A stretch of 64,000 nucleotides of DNA, taken from positions 251,548,812-251,612,811 of the forward strand of contig NC_134531.1 of NCBI RefSeq assembly GCF_050624435.1. Direction: 5' to 3'. Below are positions 35,548-46,577 of this stretch, one piece after another. The DNA comes from Tenrec ecaudatus (lineage: Eukaryota; Chordata; Mammalia; Afrosoricida; Tenrecidae). The notes under the pieces were generated by a model. That model was not told where the DNA came from, did not search any database, and saw nothing but the letters and a program-made list of their open reading frames with translations. Numbering within the stretch: position 1 is the stretch's first letter; each line of letters opens with the position of its first letter. The translations under genes and the position numbers were made by a program.

Positions 35548-35740
35548 ACTACACACCCACTGCCTTTTATCAGTTTCAACTCACAACAACCCGATGTAGA
35601 ATTTCCCAGCCTGTAAATCTTTATGGGAGTGGACAACTCATCTTTCTTTCAACAGCTGCTGGGATGGGGCGGGGTTGCTTAAACTACCAGTCAAACTTAC
35701 GGTTGTCAGCCTAAAGCCTACCCCACGGTGCCACCAGGAT
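35548..35740 (-). mobile_element. AfroSINE
   Basis: 'caactcacaacaacccgatg', 'taaatctttatgggagtgg' and the head side 'ccccacggtgccaccagg'. Confidence 0.8.
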
Positions 35741-35924
35741 ACTGTAAATATAACTGTTATATGCTGTAAGAAACTGAAAAGGAAATAGTGCAATGCTCTG
35801 GACTAACTCACAATATTTGGGAAGCATGACTATATACTGAATCAATCTTTATCCAGGACAATTCCTAATTTCTGCACCAAATAAACGGACTTGTTTCAGT
35901 CTGCCCCCTTAACATTGCCACAGC

Positions 35925-36125
35925 ATTTTTGTTCATAAATTCTCTGCATGCTGACTCTTGGCAACTTCATGTCTGCCAAACAGAACTGTGCTCCTTGGGT
36001 TTCCAGGTTGTAACCACTGAGCATCACATAACCCAGGCTGTCTTCTAAGCCACATGAGGGTGGGTTTGAATGATCAATTTCTTGCCTAGAAGTGAAGCAC
36101 TTTACCATCTGTGTCACCCAGTAAC
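35925..36125 (-). mobile_element. AfroSINE
   Basis: 'gactcttggcaacttcatg', 'cagaactgtgctccttggg' and 'accatctgtgtcacccag' mark a reverse SINE of the second subfamily. Confidence 0.65.
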
Positions 36126-36248
36126 TTCTCTTCTGTCCCTGAGTTCTCCTACTTAGACTACTTTGAGAAGTTAGCGATCTATTCTGCATGTAGGGGAATA
36201 CCATGAGTCAGAAACAAAGTAGCATAATAGGATAGCCTTACCCCCAAA

Positions 36249-36425
36249 CAACACACACTGCCATCAAGCTGCTTTTGAGTCATAGCAACCTACCTCTATA
36301 GGGTTTCCAGGAACATAAATCTTCATAGGAGCAGACATTCTCATGTTCCCAGCAGATCAGCTGGTGGCTCTGAACCATCAGTGTCAGTAACAGCCCAACC
36401 CTAACCCATGGCACCACCAAGCCTC
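36249..36425 (-). mobile_element. AfroSINE carrying an L1 tail insertion point
   Basis: 'actgccatcaagctgctttt', 'catagcaacctacctctat' and the head side 'ccatggcaccaccaagcctc'. The neighbouring L1 tail landed at this head, duplicating part of it. Confidence 0.8.
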
Positions 36426-36432
36426 CTTTATT

Positions 36433-37368
36433 TTACCATTTTAAAAATCATTTTATTGGGGCCTTGTACAACTCTTATCACGATCCATGCATCCATCCAT
36501 CGTGTCAAGCACATTTGTACATATGTTGCCATCATCATTCTCAAAACATTTGCTTTCTGCTTGAGCCTTGGTATCAGCGCATTTTTCCACTCCCGCCCCG
36601 CTGCCCCTCCCTCATGAACCCTTGATAATTTATAAATTATTATTATTTTGTCATATCATACCCACACCCTTCACCCACTTTTCTGTTGTCCATCCCCCAG
36701 GAAGGAGATCACATGTAGATCCTTGTAATCAGTTCCCCCTTTTTACCCCACCCACCTTCCACCTTCCCGGTCGCCATTCTCTGGTCTTGAAGGGATCATC
36801 TGTTCTGGATTCCCTGTGTTTCAAGTTCCTATATGTACCAGAGCACATCCTCTGGTCTAGCCAGATTTGTAAGGTAGAATTGGGATCATGATAGGTGGGG
36901 GCTGGGGGCAAGTATTTAGGAACTAGAGGAGGGTTGTATGTTTCATCATTGCTACCCTGCAGACTGATTGGCTTGTCTCCTCCCTGCAACCCTTCTGTAA
37001 GGGGATGTCTACTTGCCTACAGATGGGTCTTGGGTCCCCAATTTGCAGTCCCTCTCATTCACAATGATGTGATTATTTGTTCTTTAATGCCTGATACCTG
37101 ATCCATTCTACACCTTGTGATCACACAGGCTGGTGTGCTTCTTCCATGTGGACTTTGTTGCTTCTGAGATAGATGGCCACCTGTTTATCTTCTAGCCTTT
37201 AAGACCCCAGATGCTATATCTTTTGATAGTCATGCTCCATCAGCTTTTGTCACCAATTTGCTTATGTGCCTGCTTTGTCTTTAGCAATCATGTCGGGAAG
37301 GTGAGTATCATGGAATGCTAGTTTAATAGGACAAAGTATTCTTGCATTGAGGAAGTACTTGAGTGGAG
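36433..37368 (-). mobile_element. LINE-1-type 3' end with 16-base target duplication
   Basis: The duplication ccaagcctccttwatt (one mismatch) lies at 36417-36432 and 37369-37384 and exactly brackets the copy. It runs from 'attttattggggccttg' to 'ggaagtacttgagtgg' in reverse orientation. This copy best shows that the family is a LINE mobilised by target-primed reverse transcription. Confidence 0.85.
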
Positions 37369-37619
37369 CCAAGCCTCCTTAATTATCTGCATTCTCCTCC
37401 TCAAAAGCTTTTCTCCCTTGATGTCTGCCTCAACCTGAGACCACTGGTCATGAGTTCTCAGACCCCTCCCAGCATAGAGTAAAGCCTTTGCTCAGCCACA
37501 TCTACATTGGGTTACCTTCAGCAAAGTTCTTTAACCTCCTGTTAATTAGATTCTAAAAGAAGATGCTTATAAAATAAGATAAGGTTTCTAATAGGAACCT
37601 TCTAGTCCATGTGGAACAG

Positions 37620-37802
37620 GACCCTTGGTGGTGTAGTGGTTATGAATTTGACTGCTGTTCCAAAGGTCCACAGTTTGAAACCCTGGAGGGAGGAAGAGGG
37701 TTTTCTACTCCCATAAACAAGCAGCCTCAGAAACTCCCAGGAGGCAGATCTATCCCTTACTAAGACTCACCATGAGCCAGCATCGACTCAATGGCAGCAA
37801 GA
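37620..37802 (+). mobile_element. AfroSINE
   Basis: 'cccttggtggtgtagtggtt' head (A box), 'tccacagtttgaaaccctgg' (B-box region) and the end 'catcgactcaatggcagc'. Confidence 0.85.
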
Positions 37803-37814
37803 TTACATGGGTCA

Positions 37815-38003
37815 CAACAATCATCCACAGAAGTGAAAAACAGGCAGACGCGCAACACGATGGATGGACATGGTGGCATTAGCTATAGGCTCAAACACAT
37901 CTCCTATGGGAAGGACGGTGCAGGAGAGGCGGTGTTTTGTTCTGTTATACATTCGGTTAATGTGAGTACAAGTAGATGTGACAGTACCTAGCAACAACAA
38001 TAA
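37815..38003 (+). mobile_element. RTE LINE, 3' end
   Basis: 'aggcagacgcgcaacacg', 'ggctcaaacacatctcc' and the terminus 'gtacctagcaacaacaat'. It directly follows the SINE tail. Confidence 0.7.
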
Positions 38004-38737
38004 AGTCCTTGTCATTGGTACCCCAATGGAAAGTCATTTGCAAATTCAAGGTAGCAGAGGTGCCATCCCACTGAGCCAGGGCGAAGATGATCAGTCCAAA
38101 AGCCACAGCTGCCAGGAAGGATCACAAAGAAATGTGCTGGCCTGATATCCCATCTGTCTGTCTTCTCCCAAAAGAGAACCCCGGGTTGATTCCAGGGGAA
38201 AAATATGGGTGTGCTAATGCAAAAATTGTTTTCCTCACCCTCCCTTGAGGAATCAGGGGCAGAAAATGAGTTGTAAGCAGAGGTTCTTCAGAGAGAACTT
38301 ACTCTCCTCTTTCACTTTCCCTACTTCTTACTTCTGATTGCCCAGAACTCGGATGTAACCACTGGCGCTTCAGTGGCCATTTTGCATCATCAGGAGTTAG
38401 GAGTTCTTGGAGCTAAGAGGGGCTGGGGGGGGGCAGCATTTTAGTGGCCTTATGGGACACTGATGCCATCGTGAAGAGACCAGACAGTCTAGGTGCCTGT
38501 CTGAATTTCTTCCGTACCCTCTACCTTTCAAAATAATACTTTTAGAGTTTTTATTGTAAGGAACCCAACCTACGCCCTACCCCTAACTGTTAAAATATGT
38601 ATTAATCCACTGAGTCAACAAAATAGTTGAGACTCACTTAGGTACTGGCGCCCTGATAAGAACTCGGGATAACAAGACACATCAGACTTCCTGCCTTTGA
38701 TACAACTCATGGGTGTCTGGGGAAGACAAGCGTACGT
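38004..38737. other. no gene seen
   Basis: No repeat or convincing coding frame. A G run lies at about 38425-38433. Confidence 0.4.
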
Positions 38738-38905
38738 TGAAATCCTCTCCCATTGACTCTATTCTGACTCACGGTGACCTGATGGAGAGTTTCCCAGACT
38801 GTAAATCTTCACGGGAGCAGGTAGCCTCATAGTTCTTCTGTGGAGCAGCTGTTGAGTTCAAACCTCCGACTTTCTGTTACCAAGACTCCTCACTTCAGTG
38901 CTACA
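38738..38905 (-). mobile_element. AfroSINE
   Basis: 'cattgactctattctgactc', 'gtaaatcttcacgggagcag' and 'tcaaacctccgactttctg'. Confidence 0.8.
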
Positions 38906-39072
38906 TAAGCATCCAATGGAGAGTGTGACCAAAGTACTGGGAAAGCGCAGCTGCGAAGGTCAAGTATACTTGACAAACGTTTAAATGTTAACCTGTCCTT
39001 GAAGGCGGAATGGAATTTCAACAGTTTAAAAGGAAGGTTGGTGTATTACAGGCATAGGAAATTAAAATTAAA

Positions 39073-39272
39073 TAATTAAAAACTCATTGCCATTGAGTCA
39101 ATTTGATGCATAGTGATACCCCCTTCCCCCTCCCCCTGCTCAACCTGGGGGTTTCCAAGATTGTTTATGGGAGTAAAAAGCCCAGTCTTTCTCTTACAGA
39201 GCTGCGGGTGGTTTTGAACTGCCAGCTATGCAGATCACAGTCCAACGCACAACTGCTACATCACCAGTGCTC
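39073..39272 (-). mobile_element. AfroSINE
   Basis: 'ctcattgccattgagtcaat', 'ggtggttttgaactgccag' and 'ctacatcaccagtgctcc'. A C-rich stretch near 39120-39140 replaces part of the body. Confidence 0.8.
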
Positions 39273-39551
39273 CATGACCTAGAAAAGAGTGAGACCGACT
39301 GAATGGAGGCCTAGAAGAGCCCAGAATATCCATCGGACAGTGGGCAGTTTTCTGGAATTCAGAAAGGTAGATAAAGAAACTAGAAGAGTCAATAGAGTTT
39401 GGTGCCTTATAGACCATGCGTACATCTTTGGCATTAAATTCATGGCAGTGGAGCACCATGAAGCTTTATTAAGCAGGTTAGTGATGTTATTAGGTTTACC
39501 ATTTTAGACCCATTGTTGTGGAAGCAAATGAAGACGCAGGAACTAGGTAAA

Positions 39552-39680
39552 ACCTCCCTACCCCCGAGTGGATTTATACTTATACCCATCCCATGTGTTG
39601 CTTCCAATGCTATAAATCTTTATGAGAGCAGACATCCTTGTCTCTCTCTCCGAGCAGCTGGTGTTTGAAAGCACAGAACT
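39552..39680 (-). mobile_element. AfroSINE, partial
   Basis: 'tataaatctttatgagagc' and 'ctccgagcagctggtgtttg' are the middle of the SINE; both ends are worn. Confidence 0.6.
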
Positions 39681-40361
39681 AGGTTAGATGGCTGTTATAA
39701 ATTTAACAACAAGAAATGATGAAGTATAAGCAAGGCTAATGAACAATATATTAACTCCCATTCATTTCGGTTTCAACCCACCTTGAAATGGGCCCTAATC
39801 ATCTCTAGATTAGGTTTTTCTTCCATGGAACATCAGACTCTTATTAGCAATGCTTTAAAATTGAAAAAAGACAAAGTGAAAGTGCATTATCATTTGCCTT
39901 GCCACACCCATAGCCTAAGCAAGCAACAGTTTCACTTAGATTTACAGCTTGTAAGTCACGTTAAATACGCACATCTGATTTTGTTCAAAGTCATGCCATT
40001 TTAAAAATTAAAGTGAGAGGCTCCAAAGAAAATGGGGTTACTTTCCAAGAAGTCCACTGGACTCTGACTTCAAATATTGACTCTTTTTTTTTTCTGGAAA
40101 TCTCTTATTGTTTACATTGTCTTTGCACCAAACCGTGTTTTCAACTGGAACACTCAAAGTCAAGGACATGTTTCTGTACATATTTTCAAGGTTCAGTCAC
40201 ATCTTGTTTGAAAGTTGCCGTAAATCAATTTAACTTGAATCAGCTCAAATGCCCCTTATAAACTCTTTGAAAATATAAACCATAAGCATATACTCTCTTT
40301 AATCAATTTTTTCTGTTGCAGTGCTATATCTTAGTTCAAAATGTATTTATCTGCATTGTTG
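39681..40361. other. no gene seen
   Basis: No repeat or coding frame recognised. Confidence 0.4.
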
Positions 40362-40450
40362 ATTTGTTCATTCATTCATTTGGAAAACATAGAGTGGGCA
40401 TCTCTTGTGTGACAGATTCCATGCTAGGACTGGGGAGCTAAAAAGATTAA
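40362..40450 (-). mobile_element. L2 LINE remnant
   Basis: 'ttcattcattcatttgg' followed by 'gtgggcatctcttgtgtgac' and 'ccatgctaggactgggg' matches the reverse complement of the L2 3' end. Confidence 0.6.
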
Positions 40451-40677
40451 CCACCCAAAATCTCAATGCTCAAAAAGCTTTGTCTGGAGGGAGAAGTAAT
40501 ATCATTGTGCATTTTGATAAAATGTATGGTTTAAAAATCATTTTCAACTACCTCTATATTGTGTCTCTATAACCGCCCTAAAAGTTAGTCCAGATAGATG
40601 TTATTAACGAGGCTCTTCGATGGGGAAGCTACACAATCTCTTAGAAAATCCCACTTCATACACGATCACCCATTTGA

Positions 40678-40866
40678 ACAACTACAATAATCTAGGAAGT
40701 TTTAAAAAATTACCAGTGCCTGTGCCGTATCTCCAGAGGTTTGGATTTCATTAGTCTGCATGGAACCTGGACGTAGACTTCCTTCTTTCTTTCTTTCTTT
40801 GTTTATCTGTATTTAAAGTTCTCCAGAGTAACTACTGGGAAGCCAAGGTTGTAAATGGCTGCTCTA
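40678..40866 (-). mobile_element. MER5-type hAT DNA transposon remnant
   Basis: 'aagttttaaaaaattaccag', 'gtgcctgtgccgtatctcc' and 'gccaaggttgtaaatggctg' follow the reverse complement of the non-autonomous MER5 element. A (CTTT)n run at about 40783-40801 interrupts it. Ancient, inactive. Confidence 0.6.
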
Positions 40867-41367
40867 GAATTACTGAACTTCTTCCTTAGACACCGTACTA
40901 TTTCCTTTCTCTGTATCTTTGCTCCTTAAATCCTTGAGTTTATAACTTAATATTTAAAACATTTCTGTTCTGATTTTAAACCCTTCCCAATCTCACACAG
41001 CCTTACATTGTGACTTGGTCATCTTTGAGACTTCATTGTTTAGCACAGCAACACACACGGTAGAAACTCGTGTTTGTCGACTGAACCACAATGTGATCAC
41101 TATCTGTACTCACTTGTGATGTCACTTCTTTCTCCATTCTATGAACGATAGAATATTTCATCTGATAATCTCAACTTCTGAAACATAGCAGGTGGACAAA
41201 TCCAGTGGAGCTACAACATTTTGCACTCACAATCACCTCTCTTCACTTATTCCTTACACACCCCAACTTTACATGCTGGACTTCAAAGGAGATGAAGAGG
41301 TATGGTCCTTGGCCCAATACATTCAGTCAAGATTGTTCTTGGGAATCTTACCAAACCTTCATTTAAA
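40867..41367. other. no gene seen
   Basis: No repeat or coding frame recognised. Confidence 0.4.
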
Positions 41368-41379
41368 AAAAATCATTTT

Positions 41380-42306
41380 TGCATAAGCAAATGTGGTGAA
41401 GAAAGCTAATGGTGCCCAGCTATCAAAAGATAAAGTGCCTAAGGTCTTGAAGGCTCGAAGTTAAACAAGTGGCCATCTAGCAGAGAAGCAACAAACCCAC
41501 ATGGGAAAAACACACCAGCCTGTGCGATCATGAGGTGTTGATGTTATCAGGTAACAGGTATCAGAAGACCCGCCAAAACAAACAAACAAAAACTTGTTGC
41601 TGAGAATGAGGGGGGTCAGAGCATAGACCCAAAACCTATCTGTAGACAATGAGGCATAAACTCACAGAAGGATCCCAAGGAAGAGATGATTCAACCAGGG
41701 TGAGGTATAAAACCTATGAAACACACAATATTCCTTTGATTCCTTGAAGTTTCCTCACCCCCCCCCCCCTCACTATCATGACCCCAACCCTGCCTTTCAC
41801 TGCAGGATAGGACAGAACATGTACACAGGTACAGAAGAGCTCAGAACATTCTGGTCCCCATTATGTATGGAGGCAGAGGGAGTGGATTCCAGTCCCCTCA
41901 GCATCATGTCTTCGATGCCAGCAGCTGCCCATCCGCTGGTTCGATCCTCAAGCACTGGGACAAGGAAAGAAAAAAGAGCTCAGAACACATGGAATCCAAG
42001 TCAGATAAAAGCCTCAGGAACAGAGATAGAAGTAGCAATATCAGGAAGGTTGGGAGAGGAGGGGGAAAGAAACTCTGGGGGAGGGAAGACAGTGGTCGGT
42101 ATAACATGAAATTCATAACAATTTATAATTTATCAAGGGGTCACGAGGAAGGGAGAAAGGGTCAAAAAGAGGAGCTGATACCAAGGACTCAAATCAAATA
42201 TAAATATTTAGAAAATAATGATAGCAACATATGTACAAATATGCTTGATACAAGCAATGTATGCATTGTTATAAGAGCTGTAAGAGTCCCCAATAAAAAT
42301 ATCTTT
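41380..42306 (+). mobile_element. LINE-1-type 3' end, older subfamily
   Basis: Starts 'gcataagcaaatgtggtg' and ends 'agagtccccaataaaaatat'. A near-perfect 12-base duplication (aaaaatcatttt / aaaaattatttt) flanks it at 41368-41379 and 42307-42318. The end sequence differs from the main tails and is shared with the copy at 62578. It carries a 125-base foreign insert at 41849-41973. Confidence 0.75.
41849..41973 (+). mobile_element. 125-base insert of unknown origin in an L1 tail
   Basis: A perfect 14-base duplication, aagagctcagaaca, lies at 41835-41848 and 41974-41987. The insert ends 'caaggaaagaaaa', a short A-rich tail, so it looks like a LINE-mobilised RNA. It contains 'ctggttcgatcctc', which resembles a tRNA-type B box, but no tRNA fold or SINE family was recognised. 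Confidence 0.65.
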
Positions 42307-42318
42307 AAAAATTATTTT

Positions 42319-42657
42319 GGTTCTGCTGGCCCTTGTAGATAGATACATTTGAGTCAAAATTTTAAATGTGCCTCTAGTTTATTCACTAACTCTGAAACCT
42401 ACTATATGTACCTAATAGAGAGTTTCTTTATCAATAAGAGTTGTTCCCAGTGTATTTTTAAATAGCACTGATGTTCAAGTAAATTAAGATCAAATTAACC
42501 TGAGAAAGACAAAACCAAATAATTTTATTCTACAAGCAGATTATCTGGATCTCTAGTGTAATGTGTATAAAATAATAATAATATCATACTAAAAATAAAA
42601 TGTAAAATGCCATGTACTCATCATTTCTGGGCTTAAAATTGGTCGTGCAGTTGCATA
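42319..42657. other. no gene seen
   Basis: No repeat or coding frame recognised. Confidence 0.35.
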
Positions 42658-44042
42658 TGATGGGGACTTCAAAATGTTTGTGAAAAAATGAAATTAGAAG
42701 AATGGAATTAGAGGAAAAGCAACGGGACCAATAGTTCTGGGGAGATATGGAAGAGGGGCAGGTGGGAGAAAAGGTAGTGGTGTTAACAAACCCGGGGACA
42801 AGGGAAAAACAAGTGATTCAAATCTGTGGTGAGGAGGGTATAGGAGGCCTGGAAGGGCATGAGTAACGGTAATGTAACCAAGAGGAATTACTGAAACCCA
42901 AATGAAGACTGAGCATGAGTGGGACAAGAGGAAAGTCAAAGGAAACAGAGGAAAAAGCTAGGAAGCAAAGGGCATTTATAGAGGTCTAAATAAAAGCATG
43001 TGCATATGTAAATATATTTATATATGAGGATGTGCAATAAATTTATGTGCATATATTTATAGGTTTAGTATTAAGGTAGCAGGTGGACATTGGGCCTCCA
43101 TTCAAGTACTCCCTCAATGCAAAAATATTTTGTTCTATTAAACTGGCATTCTATGATGTTCACATTCCCAACACAATTGCTGAAGACAAAGCGAGTGCAT
43201 AAGCAAATGTGGGGAAGACAGCTAATGGTGCCCAGCTATCAAAAGATATAGTGTCTGGAGTCTTAAAGGCTTGAAGGTAAACAAGCGGCCATCTAGTTCA
43301 GAAGAAACAAAGCCCACATGGAAGAACACACCAGCCTGTGTGATCACGAGTGTTGAAGGCATCAAGTATCAGGCATCATCAGAACAAAAAATAATATCAT
43401 TGTGAAAAAGGAGGGAAGTGTGAAGTGGAGACCCAAAGCCCATTTGTAGGCCACTGGACATCCCCTTACAGAAGGTTCTTGGGGAGGAGATGAGCCAGTC
43501 ATGGTGTGATGTAGTAACAATGAAACATACAACTTTCCTCTAGTTCTTAAATGTTTCCTACCCCACCACTATCATGATCCTAATTCTACCTTACAAATCT
43601 GGCTAGATCAGAGGATGTATACTGGTACAGATAAGAACTGGAAACACAGCAAATCCAGGGTGGATAATTCCTTCAGGATCAGTGGTGTGAGTGACAATAC
43701 TGTGAAGGTGGAGGGGGAGGAGCAGTGGAAAGAGGGTACTGATTACAAGGATCTACATATAACCTTCTCCCTGGGGGGTGGACAACAGAAAAGTGGGTGA
43801 AGGGAGACATCGTACAGTGCAAAATATGATGAAATAATAATTTGTAAATTATCAAGGGTTCATGAGGGGAGGGGTTAGTGAGGAGGGAGGAGAAAAATGA
43901 GGAGCTGATGTCAGGGGCTTGGGTGGAGAGCAAATGTTTTGAGAATGATGAGGGCAATGAATGTACAGATGTGCTTTACACAATTGATGTTGCATGGAAT
44001 GTGATGGGAGTTGTATGAACCCCTAATAAAACAATTGAAAAG
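42658..44042 (+). mobile_element. LINE-1-type 3' end, longest copy (~1.4 kb)
   Basis: Extends furthest 5' of all copies: 'gatggggacttcaaaatg', then 'gggaccaatagttctggg', the 'ttcaagtactccctcaatgc' block, the gene-like 'cacaccagcctgtgtgatc' block, purine tract at 43862-43890, and the end 'cccctaataaaacaattg'. It can serve as reference for the family. No open frame of ORF2 is included. Confidence 0.8.
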
Positions 44043-45564
44043 AAAACAGAATCATCCCAGACATGTTGAAGTCCCTTGATGTGATACATTGGTCAACATG
44101 AATATGATAACATGAAATATTATGACAGAAAGCATGAGATGTAGAAGTCAGAAGAGATTATTACCCAAAGGGCATTGTAGCTCAAGTTCCCCATTGAACA
44201 GCAAGATGAGGATTAATTGCTCACGTAGAATTTGCCTCCAAAAGAGAGACATAAAGAAACAGAGACAATGACTGAGACAGATCTAGAAAAACAGAGAGTG
44301 AGAGTGAGAGAGAGCTCTTTACTCTGTAGTATTAACCACATTTTCTCAGAAGAATAGGGGGAACAATTTCTATCCTGGAATGTAAGTAAAGGTTTGTGGA
44401 GATATGTTGCACATATTTCTCTTTCAGATCATGATTATTATTTCTTTAAAAACCTATGTAGACATGTGAAAATATTCATAGGGAATTGCCTTTCAATGAA
44501 AAGATATGCATATATTTTCTGTAGATAATGTAGAATATAAGACCAGAATCCACGTTTTCAACTGAAGTTGAAAATTCAGGAATTTTCGCAAATTCTGTGA
44601 GCTAATCTGGAAGTGGTCACATCTCTATTCATCTTCAGCAAAGTTCCACTCCTTACACTTCAGATTCTGTATCAAGGCATTGGAATAGCCCGTTATTTGG
44701 CATTTCTGGATTCAATGAGACCTAAAAATGAAATTGACTTCTCTGTTTCTAGTGCTACTTTCATTTTCCAAGTCTCCATTTCCTGACCTTTCAGGAAATC
44801 TCTGTCAGTTTCCATAGTATTTCAACCACTTTCAGGTATCAAAAATTCAGTCCAATGTCATCACTTCCTACTTGAGCCTCTGCTCTTGAACACCTTCTCC
44901 CCCCCTTTTTGGAGCCCTTTCTCCTTTGACAGTCTAAGAGTAGAAAGGAAAAATGCACATCAGTTAGCAAAATTTTGCTATTTCTCCCTTGTTGCCATGA
45001 TTCACCCAGTGAGATGCTCTCTATTTAATCTCTTGTGGTCAGTTCACCATAAATCAGGAAGGACTTGGTGGCTGTGAGATTAGGTTTGAATAATCAAGTA
45101 TGTAGCTTCTTTACAGGATCCTTCCAGGGGCTTCTAACAGCATATTTCTACCTAGAAATATCTCTTTCAGCTTTGTATTTTAAACCCCCATCAGTTCCCT
45201 TCCACAATAATCCAACCCACAATCACTTGCTTCTGGAATTACCTTGCCTAGTCAAGTCTACATGAAAAGCACTAGAAGTTCAATATACTTTTTCAATTCC
45301 CGTTCCCTCCCTAGATTCTGCCCTGTTTCTCTAGTGCCCCTTTCCCCGTGCTGGATTAGACACGTGGGGCAGTGCAGCAATTTACCAAATCCCCATTGCG
45401 GCTCACTCCTCTGGTCTCTAGGGGTGCTTCTTTTGGATCCCTTGAATCACAGCGACAAGCACTAATCTAGTATCTTTGTGGTAGAAAGGAAAAAGACACA
45501 GATCTCTCTGCTGAGACTCCACTCATCCTCAAATTTCTTGATTCTTCCGCTTATATAGACTTGT
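44043..45564. other. single-copy-looking DNA, no gene seen
   Basis: No repeat family recognised; a short (GA)n-rich patch lies at 44290-44318. No reading frame is convincing. Confidence 0.4.
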
Positions 45565-45772
45565 AGATTCACTCCCTACCATCAAGTCCTTTTTAACTCA
45601 CAGGGACCCTATAGAACAAGGCAGAACTTCCCCCTGTGTGTTTCTGAGATTGTAATTCTGAAGAAGAGTAGAAAGACTCATATTTCTCCTGCTGAGTGGC
45701 GGCTGGTTTTGAATTGCTGAGCTTGCTGTTAGCAGCCCAGCAGGTAAGCACTATACCACCAGGACTCCTAGA
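45565..45772 (-). mobile_element. AfroSINE
   Basis: 'ctaccatcaagtccttttta', 'agggaccctatagaacaagg', 'gcttgctgttagcagcccag' and 'taccaccaggactcc', a full-length reverse SINE. Confidence 0.85.
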
Positions 45773-46124
45773 CTAGTGGATGGGATGAGGGATATTTGAA
45801 GTAAAGAAGTAGTTTTGTGATCATCTATTAATAAGGTTTAAAGAGGACGGGCCCTTGTAGGACTCATTAAGTAGTCTTCTTAAAACATAGATATTCTCTT
45901 TGGCCTTTTGTTGCCAGCTATAGATCATTGTTTCCAGTTCTGAGAGAACAGCAAAGTTCACACTTGATAATTTGTTAGACACTCCAAAATGTTATTTCCC
46001 TTTTGTTCACATAATTGTTTGCATGTATTGGAATTTCTAGCCTTAAAAGTTACTTGTGGTGCATATAAATTCTTCCTTCACTTGGATCATTGAGTCCTAA
46101 TCAAACTATCATTGCAATTTTCTC
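45773..46124. other. nothing recognised
   Basis: No repeat or gene identified. Confidence 0.35.
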
Positions 46125-46139
46125 AAAAGACTTAGTCCA

Positions 46140-46530
46140 GTCTCCTGAGAATTCTGGGAAACCTGGTACTGCCTCCTTGGAGCTAGAAGACACCTCTCTC
46201 TCTCTCTGGGACTCCCTGGGAGACATTGCAGAAGACAAGCCACATGGATGCAACCAGACCTCGGAAACCAGAGAAGCCACAGAGAGACCCCTGCCAGTGC
46301 TGAGATGTTTCCAATGACACTGGATCCAAACACTTTCCACTCACTGGCCTGTGATCTTCTGCAATTGGCATCACTGTATGTGTTTCATGAGTCGGAAGAG
46401 GACTTTATAGATTGATATCGGAAATATGGGCTAATATCGGACTTAGGGACTTGATCTGGACTGGGCTGTTTTCTCAATGTTCAATTGCTCTTGTATATAA
46501 ATCTCTTTCTTACACACACACACAAACAAA
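46140..46530 (+). mobile_element. LTR transcript retroposed by LINE machinery
   Basis: A perfect 15-base duplication, aaaagacttagtcca, flanks it at 46125-46139 and 46531-46545. The body is the sense 3' half of the solo-LTR family ('cctgccagtgctgagatg', 'gggctaatatcggac'). It stops ~15 bases after 'tatataaatctc' and changes into a CA/A-rich tail instead of the normal LTR end. An LTR insertion would have a 5-base duplication and intact end; this copy has neither. Confidence 0.7.
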
Positions 46531-46577
46531 AAAAGACTTAGTCCATTTAGACTAAATAGTTAATCAACTTACCCTAG

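Noticed and set aside
36395-36410. 'aaccctaaccc' as telomeric repeat
   Set aside because: It lies inside an AfroSINE where the head sequence naturally reads this way after a few changes; no flanking duplication.
41744-42342. Overlapping open frames of 121 and 159 codons
   Set aside because: They read through an L1 3' region and its 125-base insert; repeat-derived.
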